Shown: positions 7,514 to 16,280, counted from the stretch's first letter. The stretch: DNA of 35,356 nucleotides from Lysobacteraceae bacterium (GCA_003505795.1 DNXT01000114.1:1-35356); one strand, 5' to 3'. A program made the numbers and translations. The notes: a model not told the origin generated them from the sequence alone.

Positions 7514-8020
7514 TCAGTCGACTGGTGGGGTCGAACGAGCCGCGTTGACCCGATGTGCCCAGGCACGAGCCAGGAAACCGGCGGCGATGCCGATCACGGC
7601 GGCCAGGCCGAGGCTGGCGAAGCTGCCCAGCGTCGGCGGCAAGTGCGAGGCGAAGTACGACACCAAGCCGAGGAAGAAGCCGAGCAGGTTGTTGAAGACC
7701 GGCAGCCGGGCCAGCGACAGCGCGGCCGCGGTGATCGCCAGCACGACGGCCGTGATCGCGTACGCGCCCAGGTGCGGGCCGAGCGCGCCCTGCAGGTGGG
7801 CGGCGCCGATGCCCAGCGCCAGGCCGATCAGCACGCAGCCCAGGTTGACCAGCCCCGCCTTGAAGTTGACGCCCCGGGTGAAGAGCGCGATCCAGCCGAT
7901 GAACATCGCCCATATCGGCAGTTCCAGTGCCAGCGCACTGAAGGTCGCGGCCGACGAGGCGACGACCGATTCTCCGGCCACAACCTGGAGATGCCTGCCC
8001 CAAGAGCGGTCAGTCGACAT
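7514..8020 (-). CDS. DUF1097 (YcdZ-like) membrane protein
   Basis: 168 residues with about five transmembrane helices. The segment LPIWAMFIGWIALFTRG followed by AGLVNLGCVLIGLALG is characteristic of DUF1097, the family of E. coli YcdZ, an inner-membrane protein of unknown function. The start ATG overlaps the 3' end of the upstream SDR gene by 11 bp and its Shine-Dalgarno GGAGGT lies inside that gene, which indicates translational coupling. The protein ends in a polar Ala/Arg-rich tail. Confidence 0.8.
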   Translation of the reverse strand: MSTDRSWGRHLQVVAGESVVASSAATFSALALELPIWAMFIGWIALFTRGVNFKAGLVNLGCVLIGLALGIGAAHLQGALGPHLGAYAITAVVLAITAAALSLARLPVFNNLLGFFLGLVSYFASHLPPTLGSFASLGLAAVIGIAAGFLARAWAHRVNAARSTPPVD

Positions 8021-8927
8021 GGGACACCTCCGGGTTGATGCGCGGCGACAACAGATCGCCCAGCTGGATACGGCGCAGGAACTCGGCGCGGATGCGGTCG
8101 GCGACCGCGGCCACTACCGCGCAGCCGTCGTCGGACGGATCGATGTGCACGCGGAATGGGCGACGGCCGAACGGCGTATCGACCACCTCGACGATGGCGC
8201 GGGCGACGCTGGCCGGATCCGCATCCGGCGGCTCGCAGGCGGTCAGGTTCTTCATCGCTTCCTCGGCCAGGCCGCGGTTGGGGCCGTGGTCGTACTCGGC
8301 CTGGCGCGCCTCGTCGGCCGGCTTGCCGGCATGCAGGAAGTGGTTGGTGCCCTGGGTGAACGCGCCCGGCACGACGATGCTGGTTTCGATGCCCCAGCGC
8401 GCCAGCTCGCCGGCGTAGCTGACCGCCAGCGCGTCCATCGCCGCCTTGGCGGCGAAGTACGGGGCCAGGTACGGCGGCGTGCCGCCGCGGTGGCTGCTGC
8501 TGCCGACCCACAACAGCAGGCCCCTGCCCTGCTTGCGCAGTTGCGGCAGCGCGGCGCGGTTGACCCGCTGCGTACCGAGCACGTTGACGTCGTACAACTG
8601 CACGTACTGCTCCGGCGTGAACGCCTCGGCGGCGCCGAACACCATGTGCCCGGCGTTGTGGATCACGACATCCAGGCGGCCCTGCTCGGCGACGATGCGC
8701 TCGATCGCCGCATCGGCGGAGGGCTGCGACTGCACGTCGAGTTCGATGGCTTGCAGCCGTACGCTGCGGTCCTTCGCGTATGCATCGACGGCCTCGACCT
8801 GCGCGGCGTTGCGTCCGGCGGTATCGCGCATGCCGGCATAGACGGCATGGCCGGCATCGGCCAGCGCACGGGCGCTCATCGCGCCGAAGCCGCTGGATGC
8901 ACCGGTGATCAGGATGACTTGGCTCAT
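8010..8927 (-). CDS. Short-chain dehydrogenase/reductase (operon gene 2)
   Basis: 305-residue classical SDR. Seen: TGASSGFG (8-15), LDVQ at 63-66, NAG (91-93), Ser143-145, Tyr157 and Lys161 in YFAAK, and VPGAF. The frame stays open upstream to 9170, but AGGAG sits about 6 nt before the ATG at 8927 and the Rossmann motif begins right there. It is 19 bp after the SDR at 8947 and overlaps the DUF1097 gene downstream. It resembles the 1386-2228 SDR in its TGASSGFG loop but has only limited similarity elsewhere, so it does not look like a recent tandem copy. The substrate is unknown. Confidence 0.9.
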   Translation of the reverse strand: MSQVILITGASSGFGAMSARALADAGHAVYAGMRDTAGRNAAQVEAVDAYAKDRSVRLQAIELDVQSQPSADAAIERIVAEQGRLDVVIHNAGHMVFGAAEAFTPEQYVQLYDVNVLGTQRVNRAALPQLRKQGRGLLLWVGSSSHRGGTPPYLAPYFAAKAAMDALAVSYAGELARWGIETSIVVPGAFTQGTNHFLHAGKPADEARQAEYDHGPNRGLAEEAMKNLTACEPPDADPASVARAIVEVVDTPFGRRPFRVHIDPSDDGCAVVAAVADRIRAEFLRRIQLGDLLSPRINPEVSHVD

Positions 8928-8946
8928 GGGATTCTCCTGGTGTGGT

Positions 8947-9690
8947 TTAGGCGAAGCCGCCGTTGGCGCGCAGCACCTGCGAGTTGACCCACGCGCCGTC
9001 CGGGCCGGCCAGGAACGACACCGCGCCGGCGATGTCCTCCGGCGTGCCCAGGCGTTCCAGCGGCGCCAGCTTGGTGATCTGTGCGATCTGTTCCGGGGTC
9101 TTGCCGTTGAAGAACAGTTCGGTGCCGACCGGCCCCGGGGCGACGGCATTGACGGTGATGTTCCGGCCACGCAGTTCGTTGGCGAGCACGTGAACCAGGC
9201 CCTCGACGCCGGCCTTCGAGGCGATGTAGGGGCCGTAGGCCGGGAACGACTTGGCGATCACGCTGGTGGACAGCGCGATGATCCGGCCGCCTTCGCCGAG
9301 GTTCGCAGCGGCCTGGCCCAGCACCAGGAAAGCGCCGCGCAGGTTGGTGGCGATGACCTTGTCGAAATCGGCCAGGCTGGCTTGGTTGATCGGCGCCATC
9401 GGCATGATGCCGGCGCTGTTGACCACCACGTCGATGCGGCCGAAGGCCTGCTTGGCGCCCTCGAACAGCGCGGCCACGTCGGCCGGATTGCCGACGTCGC
9501 CCTGGATCGCGATGGCCCTGCCTCCGGCCGCTTCGATGGCGGTGACGGTTTCCTGCGCCTTGGCGGCATTGCCGGCGTAATTGACGACGATGGCGAAGCC
9601 GTCGGCGGCCAGCCGCACGGCGATGGCCTGGCCAATGCCGCGGGAACCGCCAGTGACGATGGCGACCTTGGGTGCTGTGGTTGCATTCAT
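8947..9690 (-). CDS. Short-chain dehydrogenase/reductase (first gene of the operon)
   Basis: 247-residue SDR of FabG/glucose-dehydrogenase type. Seen: TGGSRGIG (13-20), GDVGN near 64-68, NSAG (91-94), Ser141/143, Tyr155 and Lys159 in YIASK, APGPVGTELF and C-terminal GAWVNSQVLRANGGFA. The frame is open to 9804, but the ATG at 9690 has GGAG at a normal distance and begins immediately before the Rossmann fold. Divergent from a disabled LysR gene at 9804, so in its ancestor this operon was most likely under LysR control. A dyad at 9766-9779 lies in the gap. Confidence 0.9.
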   Translation of the reverse strand: MNATTAPKVAIVTGGSRGIGQAIAVRLAADGFAIVVNYAGNAAKAQETVTAIEAAGGRAIAIQGDVGNPADVAALFEGAKQAFGRIDVVVNSAGIMPMAPINQASLADFDKVIATNLRGAFLVLGQAAANLGEGGRIIALSTSVIAKSFPAYGPYIASKAGVEGLVHVLANELRGRNITVNAVAPGPVGTELFFNGKTPEQIAQITKLAPLERLGTPEDIAGAVSFLAGPDGAWVNSQVLRANGGFA

Positions 9691-9765
9691 GGAGGGCTCC
9701 GATCGAAAGAGGGGGGCGATATACCCGTGGAGCCCATTCTTCTTGTTCACGACAGTTAGATAAAC

Positions 9766-9779
9766 GCCAATAAATTGGC
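9766..9779. promoter_or_regulatory. Inverted repeat, probable LysR operator
   Basis: Perfect dyad GCCAA-TAAA-TTGGC in the 113-bp gap between the SDR operon (9690) and the divergent LysR pseudogene (9804). Short AT-centred dyads next to LysR genes are typical binding sites. Binding is inferred from position only, and the cognate LysR is broken here. Confidence 0.5.
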
Positions 9780-9803
9780 ATGTAAATTCAATCAAGAACA
9801 ACA

Positions 9804-10264
9804 ATGGACACCAGGCATCGCTTCGATCCCTGTACCCGCTTCTGGATGCTGGTCAGCTTCGGCAGGCCGGCCGCGTTGGAGATTCCGCGCGCCACCGCCC
9901 CCTATGCGGTCAAGCCGCAGGCCCGGTTGGGCATGCGGCTGCTCGACCGCACCACGCGCCAGGTACGCCCGGCGCCCGACGGCCAGGCGTTCTACGAGCG
10001 GTGCGTGCACGTGCTCGGTGAACTGGACGATGCCGAAAGCTCGTTACGGCATGTCGCTGCCAATCCGCGCGGCACGCTGCGCATGGACATGTCCAGCGTC
10101 CATGCCTCCCCGTCGTGCTGCCGAGGATCGACGGCTTCCGCAATCGCTATCCCGGCATCGACCTGGCGGTCAGCAGCGGCGGCCAGCTGGCCGACCTGGT
10201 TCGCGAAGGCGTCGATTGCGTGATCCGTGCCGGCGTGCCGCGGGATTCCACCCGGGTGGCGCGT
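9804..10264 (+). pseudogene. Frameshifted LysR-type regulator, divergent from the SDR operon
   Basis: The first frame (9804 to about 10105) gives a degenerate HTH region followed by MRLLDRTTRQVRPAPDG and FYERC, standard LysR linker sequence. The match then jumps to another frame: VLPRIDGFRN, RYPGIDL and DLVREGVDCVIRAG (10115-10264), which is the LysR effector domain start. After about 10264 similarity is lost, so the C-terminal half is gone. The HTH itself also looks damaged (alanine/serine-rich helices replaced). Frameshift, bad HTH and truncation together make this inactive. 10265-10402 holds nothing recognisable. Confidence 0.8.
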
Positions 10265-10402
10265 GCCTCATCACGGCGGCATGGTGTCAGGGACGCTCAC
10301 GCAGGCAAACGCACTACAGCTTTGGGCGGCAACCGACGCATGGCGGCGGCAGGCATTCCTGCATGCTTGCCCTGACAACGCGAGAATCGTCCCGTGTGCC
10401 GC

Positions 10403-11401
10403 TCAGGCGTTCGCGCGCGCGCGCCGCACGTTGTCGGGTGTCGTGCCCGTCCACGTCCTGAAGGCTCGGTAGAAGGAATTGGCCTCGTCGAAGCCGAGCA
10501 GGAATGAAATCTCCGCCACGGGCAACGTGGTCTTCTCCAGGTAGTGCCGGGCCAGATCCGCCCTCGTTTCGGCCAGGATATCCTGATAGCTGGTACCTTC
10601 GGATTCGATCCGTCGTTGAAGCGTGCGCTTGCTCAAGGCAAATTTGCGCGCGATGTCGTCGATCCCGACCAGGCCGCTGGGAAGCCCTTCGAGCAGGGCG
10701 GCGCGCACGCGCCTGGCCGTTGTCGCGAACGCATCGAGGTCGGCGAGGCGTTGGCGCAACTCCGGCTCGAACACGGACCACAGGGGTTCATTCGACGTCA
10801 GGAACGGGCGCGTGGCATCGGCGGCAGTGAACGTGACCCGATGCCGCGCGCCCCGCTGGATGCGTGTGCCAAGAAACGATTCATACGGCGCTGTCGGAGT
10901 CGGTGGCACCGTGGTCGTGATCTCGACCGGGCGCACCGGTTCGCGGGTGCCCATGCGGGCGAGCGTCACGCAGAAAAGCAGTTCCATCACCACCAGTGAT
11001 ACCGGTGGCGCGAGCGGGCCATCGAGCCACGTCAGTTCGACCGTCACCCGGTCGCCCGCCTCCGTGACATCCAGGCGGATAGGGGCAATGAGCGCCTTGT
11101 AGCGCGCGATGCGCTGCGCCGCCACGAGCAGGTTCGGACTGCACAGCGCCGCGAACAGCGGCGGCGAGAAGGACTCGCTGCGCACGGCCTGGCATAGCCG
11201 GAGCGGGAGCAGCGGGTCGCCGACCTCCGCTTCGATGCCATCCCAAAGGCGGTAGTAGTCCTTGGGGGCGAGCCGCACGGACGGCTGCAGCAACAGATCA
11301 TCTGCGAGCCCGGCACGGCGCAGCACGTCGGTCGGCACGACTCCCAGGTCTTTGAGCAACGTGCGCCAAGTGGTATCGAGCGCATAGCCGGGATCTTTCA
11401 T
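10403..11401 (-). CDS. AraC-family regulator with arabinose-binding-type N-terminal domain
   Basis: 332 residues. The N-terminal about 200 residues match the Arabinose_bd type domain of OruR/ArgR-like AraC proteins (LKDLGVVPTDVLRRAGLADD, RLAPKDYYRLWDGIE, FSPPLFAALCSPNLLVAAQR). The C-terminal AraC HTH pair spans about residues 245-330: IDDIARKFALSKRTLQRRI and then LPVAEISFLLGFDEANSFYRAF RTWTG. It lies 51 bp downstream of the SDR at 11453 on the same strand, so the two probably form an operon and the regulator likely controls that SDR. The start at 11401 has a weak SD. The ligand is unknown. Confidence 0.9.
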   Translation of the reverse strand: MKDPGYALDTTWRTLLKDLGVVPTDVLRRAGLADDLLLQPSVRLAPKDYYRLWDGIEAEVGDPLLPLRLCQAVRSESFSPPLFAALCSPNLLVAAQRIARYKALIAPIRLDVTEAGDRVTVELTWLDGPLAPPVSLVVMELLFCVTLARMGTREPVRPVEITTTVPPTPTAPYESFLGTRIQRGARHRVTFTAADATRPFLTSNEPLWSVFEPELRQRLADLDAFATTARRVRAALLEGLPSGLVGIDDIARKFALSKRTLQRRIESEGTSYQDILAETRADLARHYLEKTTLPVAEISFLLGFDEANSFYRAFRTWTGTTPDNVRRARANA

Positions 11402-11452
11402 GCCTGGTTGTTACCACCAAATCGCGCCATTCGTCCATCGCCTTGCGCGTGC

Positions 11453-12274
11453 TCAGGCGCCGGAAGCGAACTGCGCCTTCATGCCGGCGAAGAAGGTGGC
11501 GTCATCGCTCATGCGGCGCTGCGCGAGCATCTGCACGGCGTCCGCTCCCGCCTCGTACCGGAGCTGGTCGGTTTGGTCCGTTGTGGCGGCGTACACGACC
11601 TCGGCGATCTGTTCGGGCTGCGAGCCGTTCGCCATCATCGGACCCAGCACGCCCAGTACCGATGCCACGAGCGGCTGATATTCGGCGAGCATCGGATCGT
11701 TGCTGAAGTCCAGCGAGCGGCCGCCGAAGTCGGTCTTGATGCCGCCTGGCTCGACGACCTTCACCCGGATGCCGAGCGGGTTCAACTCGTATTGCAGCGA
11801 TTCGGACAGCCCCTCCACCGCGAACTTCGTGCCGTGGTACAGCGTGCCGAGCGGGAATGCCATTCGACCACCGACGGACGAGACGTTGACGATGGTGCCG
11901 CTCCGGTTCGCGCGGAAATGGGGCAGCAGGGCCTGCGTCGTGGCAAGAAGGCCCAGTACGTTCACGTCGAACTGACGGCGAATCTTTTCGGCGGGTGTCG
12001 CTTCAAGAGGCCCGTAGGCGCCGTAGCCCGCGTTGTTCACGAGCGCATCGATGCGCCCGAATTTCGCGATTCCGGCTTCCACCGCCGAACGGATCGAGTC
12101 GGCATCCTGGACATCGAGGCGTGCGACCAGGGCCTGGTCCGACTGCGTGAGTTCCGACTCCCGATCGGGCTGGCGCATCGTCGCGACGACGTTCCAGCCC
12201 TTCGCGAGAAACAGCTTGGCGCAGGCCCGGCCCAGGCCGGTCGAGGTGCCGGTGATGAGGACAGTCTTGGTCAT
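11453..12274 (-). CDS. Short-chain dehydrogenase/reductase paired with AraC regulator
   Basis: 273-residue classical SDR. Seen: TGTSTGLG (8-15), LDVQD (53-57), NNAG (80-83), Ser132-133, Tyr146 and Lys150 in YHGTK, and EPGGIKTDF. AGGAG precedes the ATG by 6 nt, so the longer open frame to 12352 is not used. First gene of a two-gene unit with the AraC regulator. The 190 bp upstream (12275-12463) contain no gene; the promoter should lie there, but I see no clear boxes. The Gly-rich cofactor loop with Thr-Ser-Thr is common in the SDRs annotated as oxidoreductases of unknown substrate. Confidence 0.9.
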   Translation of the reverse strand: MTKTVLITGTSTGLGRACAKLFLAKGWNVVATMRQPDRESELTQSDQALVARLDVQDADSIRSAVEAGIAKFGRIDALVNNAGYGAYGPLEATPAEKIRRQFDVNVLGLLATTQALLPHFRANRSGTIVNVSSVGGRMAFPLGTLYHGTKFAVEGLSESLQYELNPLGIRVKVVEPGGIKTDFGGRSLDFSNDPMLAEYQPLVASVLGVLGPMMANGSQPEQIAEVVYAATTDQTDQLRYEAGADAVQMLAQRRMSDDATFFAGMKAQFASGA

Positions 12275-12463
12275 GTGAGGCTCCTGCGGAAGGAGCATGA
12301 AGACTATCGGGACGGGCTCGATTGTTGGATGGCTATCCGCGCCAATCTTCAATCCGATGACGCCATCACCGGTCAGGCCGCCGGGTCAGCACCACCTGCC
12401 GTCTGTCGCCAGCCCTGCCTCGGCGCGCAGAACCACGCGCGGAACTGGCGCCAACGGCTTGCT

Positions 12464-13395
12464 TCAGTTCCTGCGCATGGCTTCAAGCCCTTGCTGCCTG
12501 GACACCACGGGCCGGTAGCCGAGTTCGCGCTGCGCCTTGCCGATGTCCAGCGTAAAAGGTTTGCCGATCAGGCGCAGCATCTGGCGCGTAATCGGCGGCT
12601 CGCCCCGACGCGAGAAGGTCCGCCAGATCCACTCCATCGCGCTGGCCATGGCCCAGGCCACCGGCAGCGGCACCGAAGCGCGGGGCGGGTCCACGGCGCG
12701 CGTCTGCAGTAAGCCGGAGACGAACTGCCTGAGCGTGCTGTCGGCACCGTCGCTGACGAAGTAGGCCTCGCCGCCGCGGCCTGCTCAACGGCCAGTTCGA
12801 CCGCATGGCAGACGTTGTCGACGTGAGCCGTGGACATGGCCTGCGAACCATCGCCCACCCAGCGGAACTGGCCCGCTCTGACGGTCTGGATCATGTGATC
12901 CAGCATGGGCATGCCGGCTCCCCAGATCATCGGCGGGCGAATGACCACGGTCTCGAATGCCCCCGAGCGGTTGGCGCCCAGCACCAGCGCTTCGCTGCGT
13001 GCCTTCGATGCGCTGTATGCCGCCCAGGCACGCTCCTGTCGCGGCAGTGACTCGTCGGCCCGCAGCATCGGCGCCGGGTCGCCCATCACCACCGCCGCCG
13101 CACCTACCTGCACGAAACGCCTGACGGACGCCGCCGCCGCGGCCTGCAGCAAGTTGGCCGTGCCTTGCACGTTGGTCCGTTCGAACTCGACTGGGGCACC
13201 CCACAACTTGAAGAGTGCGGCAACGTGGATCACCACGGCGCAGCCGAGGGCGGCATCTGTCAGCGAAGCTACGTCGTCCAGCGAACCACGCACGGCTTGC
13301 GCCCCGCGCTCGCCTACGATCCGCATGGCTTCGTCGCTGCGCGCCAGCGCACGAACCTGCCACCCGTGGGCGACGAGACGTTCGATAAGCCGGCC
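12464..13395 (-). pseudogene. NAD-dependent epimerase/dehydratase, N-terminus lost and frameshifted
   Basis: Extended-SDR protein reading from GRLIERLVAHGWQVRALARS through VIHVAALFKLWG, AAYSASKARSEALVLG (YxxxK present), VIRPPMIWGAG and STAHVDNVCHAVELAVEQ. Near 12775 the match shifts frame and continues as GGEAYFVSDGADSTLRQF to GKAQRELGYRPVVSRQQGLE, ending at 12464. The glycine-rich NAD motif that should precede GRLIERL is missing: similarity stops at 13395, where a TetR C-terminus on the other strand begins. Two independent lesions make it inactive. Confidence 0.8.
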
Positions 13396-13400
13396 CGGTT

Positions 13401-13544
13401 GACCTCGCGGCGCGCACCATTTGGGCGGCGTCCCAGGGAGCGTTGTCACTGGTGCAACAGGGTGCGTCGCGCAAGGACATCGAGGCGATGAGTGATCTGC
13501 TTTTCGACGCCGTTGTCGAAAAGCTGTCGCGATCTGCGTCCTAG
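13401..13544 (+). pseudogene. C-terminal remnant of a TetR regulator
   Basis: Open frame of 47 codons with stop at 13542-13544 reading DLAARTIWAASQGALSLVQQ, then GASRKDIEAMSDLLFDAVVEKL. This is the pattern of TetR C-terminal helices (AARTIWAALHG...SL, then a last helix with LFDALL). The N-terminal HTH half is absent; sequence before 13396 belongs to the opposite-strand epimerase. It is divergent in orientation to that epimerase, exactly as in the intact TetR/epimerase pair at 19270-20808. Confidence 0.6.
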
Positions 13545-13838
13545 CAGCATCCTCGGCACCCAGGCAAACGGTGCTCGCAGCTGACGACGCAATCCAATTG
13601 CCTGAAAGCAGCGAATGCGGCCAGAACGGCTGGCAAGACCGTGTCAGCCTCAAGTCCGCGGCAAGCGTTGATGACCGATGGGACGAATCGGACACAGAGC
13701 GATCGGCACGGCGCTGTACAGGAAGATTGCGCCATCGCTACCCGGCCTGATTTTCCTCTCGGCCACCGAAACGAATGAAGTCTCAGGGTGGTTTGCGGCC
13801 CTGGTGCGAGCTGGCGTGCGACCTTCAGCCCGATCCGT
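13545..13838. other. Gap without recognisable gene
   Basis: 294 bp between the TetR remnant and the patatin gene. Short frames exist on both strands, but none shows a family pattern, a Shine-Dalgarno with a sensible start, or repeats. I see nothing to annotate. Confidence 0.5.
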
Positions 13839-14888
13839 TCAAAGGACCTTCGGCTCATCGCAGGCCCGTGACGGTTGGCCAGAAAGCGCGGCCGTGGATT
13901 TCGCATTGGCGCGGCTGTTGATATGGTCGAGCACGGCCGGCATCGCGGACTTTGCCGCGCGGTACCCAGCCAGGATCGCTTCTTCGCGCTGCGCGGCGCT
14001 TTTGATGTCGGTGATTCCCACGCTCGGTGCGATGAGCACGTCCGCCTCCGCGATCTCGGCACCGCCGATGAGGCAGGTCTGCGTCCGGCCGACCTTGGCC
14101 ATGGTCGTCAGAAAAGTGCTGCCGCTTCGAGCAGGGCTGTTGCAATAGATATCCACGCCAACAACCACTTCGGCGCCCATCGCGCGTGCGAACCGCACCG
14201 GCACCAGGCTGGAGATGCCGCCGTCCACCAGCAGCCCGCGTGTGGATTCGACTGGCTGCATGCTGCCGGGGATTGCCGCCGACGCCCGGATCGCCATGCC
14301 GGCATCGCCCTTGTCGATGAGAACCGCCTCGCCGGTATCCAGTACCGCCGCCACCGCCCCGAACTTGCGTGGCATCGTCTCGATCGGCGTGTTGCGCGTC
14401 ATGTCCGAAGCCCATTTGGCCAGGGCGTCGCCGCGCAGGAGCGAGATTGTGCTGAGCCTCCAATCGGTCAGGCTCGATACGTCGAGGTCTTTTGCCAACT
14501 GCTTGAGCTCCGCGATGGTTCTGCCGCTTGAATAGGCAGCGCCAATGATTGCGCCGGCAGATGTACCTGCGACAACTTCGACGTTGATTCCGGACTCCTC
14601 GAATGCCTGGAGGACGCCTATATGCGCGTAACCTCGCAAGCCGCCTCCGCCCAGGGCAAGCCCGACGACGGGTGCGGAGGATTCCGTCCTGGTGACCGGC
14701 GGCATGGTGCTGCGCACGCTTTCGAGCGTGCGCGGCGCCGGCGCCGCTCCTAGAGTTGTCTTGCGGAAGGCCCCGCATCCGGCGAAAAGCGCAGCCGCAA
14801 CGGCGACTGCGAGGCCAGCCCCCATCAACGTGGATTTCCATTTGGCTTTGGCGGCGAGGTTACGCCCGCTCATCCACGCGTTCACCAT
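13839..14888 (-). CDS. Patatin-like phospholipase, predicted lipoprotein
   Basis: About 349 residues. N-terminal positive region and hydrophobic stretch GLAVAVAAALFAGC end in a lipobox-like LFAGC, so it is probably a lipoprotein anchored in the envelope. Patatin motifs: oxyanion loop GGGLRGYAHIG, nucleophile elbow GTSAG and catalytic DGG (VDGGISSLVP). Family members hydrolyse acyl esters of phospholipids. LPIDAD-like or RssA-type relatives have a similar size. The start is uncertain: ATGs at 14924, 14888 and 14873 are in frame and none has a strong SD; I chose 14888, which leaves a normal lipoprotein n-region. It stands 83-120 bp after the epimerase on the same strand and may be read through from it. 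Confidence 0.85.
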   Translation of the reverse strand: MVNAWMSGRNLAAKAKWKSTLMGAGLAVAVAAALFAGCGAFRKTTLGAAPAPRTLESVRSTMPPVTRTESSAPVVGLALGGGGLRGYAHIGVLQAFEESGINVEVVAGTSAGAIIGAAYSSGRTIAELKQLAKDLDVSSLTDWRLSTISLLRGDALAKWASDMTRNTPIETMPRKFGAVAAVLDTGEAVLIDKGDAGMAIRASAAIPGSMQPVESTRGLLVDGGISSLVPVRFARAMGAEVVVGVDIYCNSPARSGSTFLTTMAKVGRTQTCLIGGAEIAEADVLIAPSVGITDIKSAAQREEAILAGYRAAKSAMPAVLDHINSRANAKSTAALSGQPSRACDEPKVL

Positions 14889-15007
14889 TGTGGCTGGACC
14901 CCATTCGGGTTTCGGCGATGGCACACGGCGAGCGCGATCTGGCGCTTCGCGTCATGCCATGCAGAGCTTCCTTGGCGCCGCCTCCATCGGACGCCGCCGA
15001 CGGCATG

Positions 15008-15823
15008 TTACATCCGCTTCTCTTGAACGGCCTGGTAGACGGTTCTCAGGCTGGGCTGGAAACCGAGGCTGCGTGCGAGCGAGCCATCGACATGGAGGTG
15101 CCAGGGGTTCTCCAGCGGCTCGGACGAGGGTTCCAGCGTTTCCCCCACCAACTCGGCCAGTTCGTAGATCGACGTGGGCGCCTCGTCGGAAATGTTGACG
15201 ATGCGGCCGTCGAATGCGCCGTCCAAGGCGAGCTGGATGGCTGTGGCGATGTCGCGATGGTGGATCGTGCTGATCCTCTTCGCCGGGTGCCACTTGCCGG
15301 CGATCGCATGCTTGGGCAGCTCCTCGAGATGCCCGTCCCGGTCACCGTAGACGAATGGAAAGCGGAGCACGGCCCAATTGAGTCCGCTCTCCCGCAACGC
15401 CGTCTCGGCGGCGACCTTGCTGGCCGGATAAGCCTGTTTCGGATCGACCGGATCGTCCTCGCGCCCGGGATGCGGGCTGTCCATGTCGTAGACGTTGCTG
15501 GTGCTCGCGATGATGAAGCGGGCCTTGGGCGCATGGGCCTTCACGGTAGCGATGAGGTTGCGCGTCCCTTCCAGATTGCTTTTCCAGATAAGGTCGGTGT
15601 CCTGGGTGCGAAAAACCGCCGCAAGATGGATGACGTCCGAGATGCCGGCCACGGCCTGCGCGAGCGTCGAGGGGTCGAAGAGATCGCCCTCCACGGGTGT
15701 TACGCCGGCAGGAACCTCTTTGCCGCCACGCACCAGGGCACGGCAATCAACGCCTGCCTCTACCAGGCGGGGAAGAAGCCGGGCTCCTACCAGCCCGGTC
15801 ACACCGGTTATCAAGACTGCCAT
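15008..15823 (-). CDS. NAD(P)-dependent epimerase/dehydratase-type SDR under MarR
   Basis: 271-residue extended SDR. Seen: GVTGLVG (7-13), GDLFD (46-50), VIHLAAVF, SNLEGTRNLI, IASTSNVYD, Tyr132 and Lys136 in AYPASK, and RFPFVYGDR. Extended SDRs act on nucleotide sugars, but many short ones like this are reductases of unknown substrate. AGGAG lies in the 3' end of the MarR gene and only 3 bp separate the MarR stop from this ATG, so they are one transcript and the epimerase is very likely the main target of MarR autoregulation. Confidence 0.88.
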   Translation of the reverse strand: MAVLITGVTGLVGARLLPRLVEAGVDCRALVRGGKEVPAGVTPVEGDLFDPSTLAQAVAGISDVIHLAAVFRTQDTDLIWKSNLEGTRNLIATVKAHAPKARFIIASTSNVYDMDSPHPGREDDPVDPKQAYPASKVAAETALRESGLNWAVLRFPFVYGDRDGHLEELPKHAIAGKWHPAKRISTIHHRDIATAIQLALDGAFDGRIVNISDEAPTSIYELAELVGETLEPSSEPLENPWHLHVDGSLARSLGFQPSLRTVYQAVQEKRM

Positions 15824-15826
15824 GTG

Positions 15827-16279
15827 TCAGCTCCTGTCTATGAAATTTTCGAGTCGTTCGGTGGCGGTCTGGAGAACCCGGACCGCCGTGGCAACGGCCG
15901 CATCGTCGATGCCGCGGAACGCTACGTCGTGAATGACGGCCAGGTCGGGCAGCTCATTCCAGAGCTTGGTGCCCGCCGCTGTCATCCGAAGCAACTTCTG
16001 CCTCTGGTCGACACGGTCGGGCACCTGCTCCACGAGCCCCTTGCGGACCAGCACTCCGATGATCGTGCTCAAGGTCGCGCGCTCGACCTGGAGCGCCTTC
16101 ACCAGATCGCGCTGCATGGTCGGTCCGTCGTGAGCGAGCTGGTACAACACGTACCATTGCGTCGTTCCGAGGTCATATGGACGGAGCATCGCTTCCATCG
16201 CGGCACGGCCAGCCAGATAGCACCGCTTCGCCCAGGCGCCGACGGAATCTTGATGAGGTTTGCTTGTTTTGTTAGCCAC
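15827..16279 (-). CDS. MarR-family regulator on a probable leaderless transcript
   Basis: 150 residues. Winged-helix MarR core: LGTTQWYVLYQLAHDG, MQRDLVKALQVERATLSTII (recognition helix), GVLVRKGLVEQVPDRVDQRQ (wing, with the conserved D-R-R/Q pattern) and LLRMTAAGTKLW. Start is GTG at 16279; no Shine-Dalgarno is found upstream, and the promoter (TTGACA, 17 bp, CATAGT) ends 6 nt before the GTG, so transcription should begin at the start codon. The promoter lies inside a perfect inverted repeat, the expected autoregulatory operator. It heads an operon with the epimerase. The ligand is unknown; MarR proteins often sense phenolics or oxidants. Confidence 0.88.
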   Translation of the reverse strand: MANKTSKPHQDSVGAWAKRCYLAGRAAMEAMLRPYDLGTTQWYVLYQLAHDGPTMQRDLVKALQVERATLSTIIGVLVRKGLVEQVPDRVDQRQKLLRMTAAGTKLWNELPDLAVIHDVAFRGIDDAAVATAVRVLQTATERLENFIDRS

Positions 16280-16280
16280 C

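Noticed and set aside
7254..8987. A 577-codon plus-strand open frame
   Set aside because: Antisense to the AKR, DUF1097 and SDR genes; low-complexity Arg/Ala/Gln content and no motif.
15108..15180. Short frames opposite the epimerase C-terminus
   Set aside because: Shadow translations without start signal or pattern.
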